This document shows, in pieces, positions 46,270 through 64,000 of a DNA stretch of 64,000 nt (position 1 is its first letter; every line of letters starts with the position of its first letter). Made by a program: the position numbers and the translations under genes. Source of the DNA: Chlamydomonas reinhardtii (lineage: Eukaryota > Chlorophyta > Chlorophyceae > Chlamydomonadales > Chlamydomonadaceae); assembly GCF_000002595.2 (NCBI RefSeq), contig NC_057008.1, positions 1,714,204 to 1,778,203 on the forward strand, read 5' to 3'. The notes under the pieces were generated by a model. The model saw nothing but the letters and a program-made list of their open reading frames with translations. It had not been told where the DNA came from and did not search any database.

Positions 46270-48110
46270 ATGAGGGGCTTAAGAAGGCGGCTATAGGCCA
46301 ACATGCGAGCCGGGTCGGACCTCAGCTAGGCCGTTGCGGTGTCCAGCCTGTGCGAGCCGTCCCTTGTCGCCCTCGGAGCACCGCCGTTGGGCACCGCAGG
46401 GCCAGGCCTGAGAAGGGGAGAACACCAACGGCAGCCAAGCCGGCGCTAGCGCCCAGCAGGCCCGCCTCCTGTTCAAGGAGTACCTGAAACGCCTGGATCG
46501 TGCTGGCCACTCGAGGCAGCAGTTTGCGCCACGGCAGTGCCCCCACCCGATGGCACACTGGCCCACGGAGCCCACACTGCTTCCGGCGCGCGCGGTGATT
46601 GAATGGTTCAACAGGCTGTCAGACGGCGAGAAGCACATGGCCCTGTACTCAGTGGAAACAAACGCACAGACAGCAGCCCAGGCGGGATTGGCGTCCCTCA
46701 TCCACGACTATGGCCAAGTCATGCAACAGCCTGTGGAAGTACGACGAGGCCACACCACCACCCACCCCGCTTGAAAGCGCGGACATGGAGGCCTTCTGCT
46801 TCCCAGACGGCCACCCTCCGCCGCCGTCGGCGGCGAGCTCCCCCCACCGGCAGTTGACGCTGCCAGCAGGCACGGGTGCGGCCTTTGGGCCGCCGCACCC
46901 GCTACGCATAGCTACATTTAGCTACCCACAACATGCAGAGCCTGCGTTTGCCAGGCGCGGCTCGGCGGGTAGCAGCAGCGGCACGGATTTGGGCGGAGCT
47001 ACGCTTGGATAACATCTGCCTCCAGGAAACACACTGGACGTGCAGGGCAGACCAGGCGGCGTTTGAGCAGACCCTACAACTAATTGCATACGAACTACAC
47101 CTCAGTGGGTGGAAGGTGACCGGCGCACAGTGGTCCACACCACGGGCGCCAGCAGGAGTGGCGTTCCTTGTGCGGCAGCAACTGTTGGAGAGCAGCGCCA
47201 TCACGGCCCCTGCCCTCAGCCCAGTGTCCACAGCCATGCTTGCAGGCCGCCTCGCAGTCCTGAAGCTCAGGTGGGACGGCCGCTCTATCACCATTGCCAA
47301 CGCCTACTTCCCAGCAGCATCAACGCAGGCAGCAGAGCAGGCAAAGCGGGAGCTTATCAGCCAGCTCCGCACGCAAGCTGCGCTCAGTGCGGCTGCCACA
47401 GGGGGGAAGGTGGTGATCTGGGCAGGTGACTTCAACTTTGTGGAGAACCCGGCGCTAGAAAGCTCTGCAGCCCCAGGGGGCCGGCCGGGCGATGCACCCC
47501 TAGCAGCGCTACTGCGGGTGGCTGACTAACCACAGATGGTGGACATGTATCGGCACCGCCATCCTACAGCCCGGCGCTACTCGCACTTATACCGTGCACC
47601 AGTAAAGGGTGGGTCCCGGCTAGACCAGATCTACGTGTCGGCAGCAGCAGCAGCAGCAGCAGCCGTATGCAGGCATAGCCCTGGTGTCCAGCTCCGACCA
47701 CCAGTCAGCCTTTATCGACCTGCTCCCGGCATACAGCCCCGGCCCCGGGAAGGGCCGGGCCCGGCGCCGCATGTGGCTTTTCTTCCACCAGCACCCTGAC
47801 CTTCGGCAACAGCTTGAGGGCTGGCTGGACGCGGAAGCCGGGACCGCACCAACTGAGGACGACCAGCGGCAAGCCCTACTCGCGTGGTGGCCGCTGTTCA
47901 AAATGCGGCTGTCGGTGAAAGTTGCACAGCTGAACCGAGTAGCCCAGATGCGGCGGCTTGAACATGGGCAGCGGACATGGACAGCGCAGGCCAGGGGACA
48001 GCGCACCCCTGGCGCAGGCCGCTCAAGCAGTGGCAGAGGCCGCACACCACAGGTATCCCACGGAGGCGACCCGGATGGCCCTGGTGGTGGATGCAGCTAG
48101 TGAGGTACAG
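46270..48110 (+). mobile_element. LINE remnant with AP-type endonuclease domain
   Basis: The endonuclease frame runs from about 46933: catalytic Glu in LQETHW (about 47020-47037), GDFNFV (about 47423-47440), SRLDQIYVS (about 47615-47640) and SSSDHQSAFIDLL (about 47688-47715). These are the Glu, Asp-Asn and Asp-His motifs of LINE apurinic endonucleases. An in-frame TAA at 47527-47529 and a frame change across a CAG run (47639-47662) interrupt it. Sequence continues to about 48110 (RRRMWLFFHQHPDLRQQLEG, then a helical KMRLSVKVAQLNRVAQMRR), the linker before a reverse transcriptase, but no reverse transcriptase follows. Upstream frames (about 46550-46774, VIEWFNRLSDGEKHMALYS) may belong to the same element. 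Loss of the 3' end is unusual for a LINE. Ends are approximate; no target-site duplication was found. Confidence 0.7.
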
Positions 48111-50298
48111 GCGGCGACGAGGGCTGATGTCTGGGGTTTGGAATGAGGTACCACGGACTCATGTGTGGAGTGGCGTGGACAGGACGTGGCGGTGCCTTGG
48201 CACGGCGTTGGCATACCCCTTTGCCAGTCCCGCTGGGCTTGCAAGGGTGCTGTTCATGTCGCCGGTACCCATCGTCACATCCCTTGCTCTATTAGATTGC
48301 ATTGGTTACAAGAGCATTAGGGGCTCAGCCCATTTTCCAGCTGTACAAAGCTGACACCCATTGTCTTTCTGAGAGAGCAGTGGCAGTCGTGGTCAGCAGT
48401 AGGTCATTAGTAGGTCCTCAGTAGGTGCACTCCCACGCACAGGCCACTGCCAAGGCTGCTGCTGGATATGGTGTGCGCTCAAACCTCTGGGCGCCCTCAG
48501 TCACCGGCTGTGACTAACACTAGGCAATGAGGAGAGGCGTGTGAAACGTCCCAGACCAGGACTGATGAAGGTGCTTAGGGATTCGGCCTCAACAGGGCAA
48601 GTGATGGAAAAGGCACCCAGTGAGAGGCATTCGTTCATACTTAATCATACAGCACTTGTGCCTGTGTGGCAGGCAGGGGTGCTTGATTCCCGTACCACAC
48701 TACCAGTGCAGACGACCCTGGGTGAGGGAAAGCTTTCCAGTTGCACGTGGATGCTTGAGGTCAACGGTCAAATGCTGACTTTGTGTGTTACACTACTTCT
48801 ACAGGTGTGCAAGTGCATCGATGACGCCAACATGCATTGGGATGCACGTAGGCAGGCGGCCCGAAGCAGCCAGCTCATCAGACGCCTTCTCAGGCACTTG
48901 CACAGTTTCACTCTGTCTGACCTAGCCTGTTGTGCCTCCTCTCCCTCCGTGTCTTGTGCGCCTGTAAATCCCTCGAGTTCTGAACGCAGCAGTCACGCCA
49001 CCACCACCGGGGCAAATCAACCACTCCCCACCAGGCGACGTCAAGCGGCGCCGAACACACACCACACAAGTCCGGAACCCAACCCAGCAGCCACATGGAT
49101 CCACGGGCGAACAAATGGACTCCACGCCCGGGCGCCAGCTCAATGGTAGTTAAGGGTGCAGATAGGGCGGTCCGGGCTGGGGGCTGGGTGCGCAAGGGCC
49201 GCGCCTAAGGAGTGGAACAGCCCGCCTCACCCGTTCCACCCACTCACAGATGGCAGCGCGCGCAGTCGCTAACGCTGCCATCTGACCTCTGTCACACCTT
49301 GCCGCACCCGCCGCCCGCTGGCCGCCAACTGTTACACAATCCATAGGGTGGCACTGTGACACACACCGGCCAACGGACGCAGGTAGCGTGGACCCTGTGG
49401 TTGAAGCGCTGTGCGTCATGTGATATGCTTTGCCGTGCGGCCCATGTCGCACCAGTGCCCCCAGCCACTCCACCGCCGTGAGACCCTGATGGATGCAGAC
49501 TGCGCGCTGCCGCCCAGGGGGTGTGGGGAGGGCGCCAGGGCTCTGCCCCAAGGCGCACCGTCGTGTCAGCTCCAGGCCGCGGCCGGCCAGCGGGGCCCAG
49601 GCGCCCTACGGTATGCTGGCAGCGGGCAGCCTGTCATGTGGCATATCCTGAGCACACCACGCAGGTATATGCGAGGGCGTAGGATTCGGCCAAAGCATGG
49701 ACGCATACCCAGGCATACCAGGCTGACCACATTACGCGGTCTGACCCCTTCTACACACTCTCACACAGGCCATGATGGGCACCGGGCAGGCAGCGTAAAG
49801 CACGGTATCAACGGCGGCGCCGCGCTTATGCCTACCAATCGCCTGTGGGGCGCGTGGTGTCAACGCCGTGTAAGGCAATAGGTTGTGTGGTCAACACCAC
49901 CGTTTGCGGCCTCGAGGAAGCCACCGGAAGCCTGCTCTGCGCTGTGGGTGCACATGCCGCATGTTGAATCGGAGGCTGAGGCCCCGTTTCGTCGAGCACA
50001 GCAGCCCACATGATCAGATAACGGTTGTCAAAAGAATAACATTTGTTTTAAGTGCTAGCGTAACGCGTGCAGGGGCCGTAATAGCGACTGGTCGCAGGTG
50101 GGCTCGCGACTGGTCCCGACGCGCGACTTCCTGGGCCACAGCCACGGAGCGCAGGGTGCGCGAAAGTGAAAGAGATTCATTAACATGTTGGTGGACTGCG
50201 GATTACTGTGAGTGCGTGGGGCGTGCGGTGGGTGGCGCCTTCGCGGCAACCTGGGCCACAGGCTGCGACCTGCATGGGGCCAAGTCCTCCAACACCGC
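48111..50298. other. Spacer upstream of PGR5
   Basis: No supported gene. It may contain further decayed repeats; 48900-49600 has open frames on both strands without any recognised motif. Confidence 0.5.
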
Positions 50299-50306
50299 TT
50301 TAAATA
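50299..50306 (+). promoter_or_regulatory. TATA-like box of PGR5
   Basis: TTTAAATA about 130 bases upstream of the PGR5 start codon, fitting a 5' UTR of roughly 100 bases. A second AT-rich string (GATATATTTA, about 50353) is too near the ATG to be preferred. Confidence 0.4.
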
Positions 50307-50431
50307 CAGGCTGCGCCTCCCATTATGCTCTATCACAGTATACATATACACGATATATTTACCGTACCCAAGTACTTCAGCTCTGCAATCAACTCTGTCC
50401 TCAAGACTACTCGCAGCCAAAACACATTAAG

Positions 50432-51235
50432 ATGCTGGCCTCCAAGCCCGTTGTTGGCGTCCGCGTGCGCAGCTCCACCGCCTCGACGGTGGCTCGCGCC
50501 AACATCCGCTCGCTGGCGGTCTCCTCGCGCGTGGCGCTGTCCGGCGGTGTGTGCCAGGTGCCGACCTCGGTCGTCGCGCCCGCTCCCAAGTCCACCCAGT
50601 CTACCAGTAAGTGGTGTTGATCAACGCACTGAGCGCATCTGAAGCGCTGTTTGGGCAGTCACCGGTCGCCTGCCAATCATACCAGTCGGCTAATCGAGTG
50701 CGACTGCGCGTTCTTTGTTTACACCTGCAGACGCGCCCCGCCGCAAGCCTGTGACGATGATGGGCAACAAGGCTACCACTGGCCCCTTCGCGCCTCTGGT
50801 CATCGTTGTTCGCGGTGCCATGGGCGAGAAGCCATTCAACAACTTCCGCGGCAAGGCCATCTCTTACCACTCGCAGAGTGAGTTATCTCGTGTGACTTGC
50901 ACACTGGTTTCCAGCTTCTTCCAGCGCTAGCGAATACCAGCCTATCCTAGACTTTTCCAGCAAGGTCACGGGTGTTGTGCAAGCGCTGCGAAAGCCGGGA
51001 GTCGCTCACAGTAACAGTAGGTGCTACGTGTATATTCCTGACATCTGGTCTCCGAGCGACCGGGCCTACGAAGTCTTGGCAAGTTGTCCTTACGACGTGT
51101 CCCCTCCCCTGACATGGCTTTTTACCCACAGTTATCAAGGACTTCTGCAAGCTGCTTGGCGTTGACAACAAGCAGGTGCAGGGCGTCATCCGCCTGGCGA
51201 AGAAGAACGGCGAGAAGCTGGGCTTCCTGGCTTAA
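50432..51235 (+). CDS. PGR5: Proton gradient regulation protein PGR5, chloroplast
   Basis: Three exons, 50432-50606, 50731-50877 and 51132-51235, join in frame to 141 aa. The first exon is a chloroplast transit peptide (MLASKPVVGVRVRSSTASTV, rich in Ala, Ser, Arg and Val). The mature protein has the diagnostic PGR5 features: MMGNKATTGPFAPLVIVVRG, FNNFRGKAISYHSQ, FCKLLGVDNKQVQGVIRLAK and the C-terminal KNGEKLGFLA. PGR5 is a small stromal, thylakoid-associated protein needed for ferredoxin-dependent cyclic electron flow around photosystem I and for build-up of the proton gradient under changing light. The length fits the family. The start is the first ATG and gives a proper transit peptide. The gene stands alone between two long spacers. 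Confidence 0.95.
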
Positions 51236-51531
51236 GCGTGTGTGGCAGCCGGTCTGTGACAACGTCGCCCTCTGCGGCGTCGGGGTTGTGGACGGTGTCT
51301 TTTGACCTTTAATGACCTCATTGCTTGACTGGTGAATATTCAGTTGTGAGCAAATGACTGCTGGCCTCGTGCGTGAGGGGCCCGTGGTCTGGTGAGCCCA
51401 GGTCACCTGCGTGTGGGGGCCAGCGGGGGCTGAAGCCTGCGTGGCAGCCCTCCTGCAGGATCATCGCGCTTGCAACCAACACATACACACAGGAACTGAA
51501 GATTGACCTCAAAAAGTTTTGTGAACGCGTA

Positions 51532-51536
51532 TGTAA
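51532..51536 (+). terminator. Candidate poly(A) signal TGTAA of PGR5
   Basis: First TGTAA after the PGR5 stop codon, about 300 bases downstream. Another lies at about 51852. Confidence 0.45.
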
Positions 51537-53764
51537 TTGTCGGTTTCATTGATTGTTGAGTGTGAGCGCGCCTTGATGAGTGGATGCGTGACGTGTGAAT
51601 GTGTTTCTATAGTGCGTTTCCCGAGATGATACTGATCGATCCAGAGCGGATACGAAGGGGTCTTAGGTATACGCACCGGCGGACAGATTGGCCGCCGTCT
51701 AGAGAAGAGAAATAGAGACGTACCGTGATGCGGCCGTACCAAGTGCTGGGAGTGCCTGCAGACGCGCGGTAGATACAATATGTAGAGTATACGGTATGCG
51801 TACACTAAAGCAAGCGGGAAGGTATGGAGGAGGACGCAAGAAGGTGCATGATGTAACAATCCAGATTGAGTCCACGTCTTTTCAGACTGAATCCATGTCT
51901 CAAAAGGTTTCAGGACTCTTATGAGGACAACGATGGGTCAACGAACATCCGCCCACGCACGACACGTACCCGGACGGAAGCAGGTCGGGCACGTAGTTCA
52001 GCGGGTGCGGCAGGCTACCAAACGCGTGGGCACTGGGAAGTCTCTGGAAGACTGGGGTTAAGTGGCACACAGCATGAGCTTGCATGCATGAGATGGTCTG
52101 GCCTGCTGTGCTGCAGAAGCTATATATGTGGGCCGCTGGCCAGCGGAGGGGATACATCATCTTTTGTTATGGATGCGGATGTTACAGAGGGGACAGTCCC
52201 AGCTCCCGAAGACGCCGAGCCATCACATGCTATCAGGGCCCAACCCCGACTTTGCTGCAAACCCTCCCGCGGGCAAAGTCCGTGTGACTCCGCGCACAGT
52301 GAGTCCTAGCCAAGCCTCAACCCGCCAGAGCCCCACCGCTGTGCCTCAACGCCACAAGCCTAGGCACAGGAGTGCCGGGAAACGTCTAGGCCGCAGGACA
52401 CACGCACAGCGCACGCACTAACCAGGGCGCAAGCGTCCAGGTACTAGAACGGTCGCCCACACGTGCATCCTGCCCACACACATAGCCACCAACCACGCAC
52501 AACCTCTCACGGCGAGGGGGGCGGGGGTTTTGTTATGGGGTGAGTACCGTGCGATGGGCTAGAGGTGAAACCTCACACGTGTTTCAAGGGCAGGGGCCAA
52601 TAAGTCGATGCAGGAGAGCGGGGGTGCTGCTGGTGGAGCCCCATCAAACGCAAGCACCACTCAAGTATCACGTCCGAAGACGATGGCTGGCGTCAGAGAC
52701 GCGCAATGGCTTGGCCCGAAGGCCCATGTCTGAGTGTCTGTGCCGAGGCACAATTGGAAACGGAAGCGAAGCCGAAACACCACCAAGCCATAGCATACCG
52801 CAACCCCTCTCAAAGGGCACACCACCCGCCATCCGTCCGACCAACGACCCAGGCCGACCCTTCACACAAGCCCCAGCGGCGCTCGGAGATGAGAAGGGCC
52901 AACAGTCGCCCGGGTGCCCGGGCAACAGCCGCCCGTGCACACACACCCCAAACCCGGGACTACCCGACTGCGGTCACCTGGCGCCTACCGGTCCGTGAAC
53001 CGTATGCTGCGAGCTACAACCCCCAGGGCTAAAATCTGCAGAGCCAGGAAGACCGCAGATAGAGACGACTTAAGCTGTGGGACATTGGCTGGATAGCGCC
53101 TGCAAGCGCGGGGCTTGTGCTGCTTGGTGCGTGGTTGTGAAGCTGAGCAGCAGAAATGCTGTGGTAGGTTGGCTGGAGTGCTCTGTGAAGCACTGATGCG
53201 GCCACGTGATGTGGGGAACGGCCGCGTGCAGGCACCTGTTAAACACGCACACCGGCGCTCGGCGTCCACCGATGCACGCCCCCTCAACACGATCTCTCAA
53301 CTCTCGGGTGCTCGTGTGAGTTGTCCGATGTGTGATTCCCGACCTGGCTCTTGCTCTTGGCTCGCTCCGGCGGCTAGGCGACACGTCGATTCCTGCGTCA
53401 TTCGGCGGTCCACCCCTAGCGCGCGCCCTGACCTCTCTACCGCAGCATACCCCGCTGCCTGTCTTGGCGCCTCCTCCGTCAACGTCGTCCTGAACGCTGT
53501 CACCATCTAGCTGGCACGCCACCAGCGCAAGATTGTATTCAGTGCCCACTGGCTCACCCGCCCGCCCCCACACGCATCAACCAAAAACACCGCTACGCCG
53601 CGCGCCACTCAAAAAGGCAAACGGTCCGAATCCGCTCTCTCTTTGTCTCTTCACCTACTCCAGCAAACCATCACCACTCCCAACATCTCCACCCTATCCC
53701 CTCTGCTCCCTCCCTACGTCCTCTCCCACCTGTCTCTCATCCTCTCCTCGGTCCATCCTCCCCT
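51537..53764. other. Spacer between converging PGR5 and Ca2+ ATPase genes
   Basis: Contains the 3' UTR ends of both genes. 51900-53500 has no supported gene. It may be old repeat sequence, but no family could be recognised. Confidence 0.5.
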
Positions 53765-63191
<9,427 letters not shown>

Positions 63192-63611
63192 CTTCGTCAC
63201 CCCAGATACCCCTTGAGTCTGCGAGCAAGAACTGTGTCCGCTCACACCAGAGGGACACGTTGGCCCGGCGTGCTGCACCTCTGCTTCCGAGCACTGACGA
63301 CGGCTTTAGTTAGTAACCAAGTTAGAATGTCACAATAAGAATTGTACTTGGAAGAGAAACTGGCAGCGAGAGAACACGCGGCGATCGATCGTAGCTTTTC
63401 TAGAAATAGTACTAGAGGGCATACAGTAAGCCCAGTCCGAGTGGTGCAAGTCAAGTAGAACCACAGGTTCTGGCTCGTGCAAGGAAGGGGCGGAAGCAGG
63501 CTTTGCTCAGAGCGGGGCGGGGCCTCCCGCGATCATTGCGTGTCATCGCGGTCGAGCTCGCCGCGACTACCAAGCCCGCGCGCTGCATGTATTCCTTACA
63601 TACGCTTTAAA
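63192..63611. promoter_or_regulatory. Divergent promoter region between Ca2+ ATPase and eIF3d
   Basis: Only 420 bases separate the two start codons, which face away from each other, so both promoters and 5' UTRs must share this stretch. No clear TATA box was seen on either side. Confidence 0.6.
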
Positions 63612-64000
63612 ATGTCAGCAGCATTTCCAGTGCCGCAAATTGCGGATAACCCCGACGGGTGGGGTCCGTGTAGCGTGCCTGCGCACTTGAAGGACATTCC
63701 ATTCGCGCCCTTCAACAAGGGAGACAAGCTAGGCAGGGTTGCAGATTGGTCCCAGAACGCTTATGGCAACAAGTATGGCGGTGAGTTGCAGGTGGCGGGG
63801 TCGGCGGCGAACACCCGCGCAGATCGGTAAGGCCTCGTTCGGCTTTTGTGCGCAGGTCGCGGCTTTCAGCAGGGTGGCCCGCCGGTGTTCAACTTCTTCG
63901 CAAACGAGGAGGTGAGGCAGCGGGGCCCCTGGCGACGCTTTGAGCGCGGGATGTGCGGCGGCTGCGTTTAGCTGATAAGTCGATCTGGTTGCAGGAGGAG
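63612..64000 (+). CDS. EIF3D: Eukaryotic translation initiation factor 3 subunit D (5' part)
   Basis: Exons 63612-63780 and 63856-63911, and the first bases of a third from 63995; the gene runs off the window. The protein starts MSAAFPVPQIADNPDGWGPC and continues VPAHLKDIPFAPFNKGDKLG and VADWSQNAYGNKY, then FNFFANEE. This is the well-conserved N-terminus of eIF3d (DNPxGWGPC, PYxPFxKGDxLGxxADW), the eIF3 subunit that can bind the mRNA cap and also contacts RACK1 on the small ribosomal subunit. The start codon is the first that gives this N-terminus. Its phase-1 first intron and GTGAGT donor are typical of the region. Confidence 0.93.

Noticed and set aside
51900-53500. Possible transposon or additional gene between PGR5 and the ATPase
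   Set aside because: No terminal repeats, transposase or other motif could be seen; frames are short and of random composition.

Overview
The window looks like nuclear DNA of Chlamydomonas reinhardtii or a near-identical relative. It is GC-rich, with many short introns, (GT)n tracts inside introns, TGTAA-type poly(A) signals and Ala/Gln/Gly-rich proteins. The clinching evidence is two intact neighbouring genes whose spliced lengths match the Chlamydomonas radial spoke head proteins: RSP6 (459 aa) and RSP4 (465 aa). RSP4/PF1 maps to linkage group V, so chromosome 5 is inferred. PGR5 lies next to them.

Layout. 1-415: end of a plus-strand coiled-coil gene. 600-19900: a minus-strand head-to-tail array of three KP-43-like S8 subtilases. 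In transcription order these are a 5'-truncated copy with a frameshift (15622-19900), a complete gene of about 23 exons (5156-14568), and a copy that stops after the catalytic Asp exon (600-3323). 21543-29289: a 2148-aa low-complexity probable nuclear protein with a small conserved core. 33294-34762: a GATA zinc-finger factor. 36890-38520: a probable fasciclin-like, proline-rich wall or matrix protein gene on the minus strand, with uncertain exon structure. 39564-45892: RSP6 and RSP4 in tandem. About 46270-48110: a LINE remnant that keeps an AP-type endonuclease but no reverse transcriptase. 50432-51235: PGR5. 53765-63191: a SERCA/ECA-type Ca2+ ATPase in about 24 exons. 63612-end: the first exons of eIF3 subunit d, head to head with the ATPase.

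The genes do not form one pathway. RSP4 and RSP6 act together in the flagellar radial spoke head. PGR5 acts in cyclic electron flow. The ATPase loads calcium into the ER. The subtilases and the fasciclin-like protein are probably secreted. The most unusual non-coding signal is a pair of short repeat modules (core TCATGAATGTAACCCCCC, and a TTTAGTTTGGGCTGG box). They recur in introns of at least four genes, always in the sense orientation, and in nearly every case within a few tens of bases of the 3' splice site.
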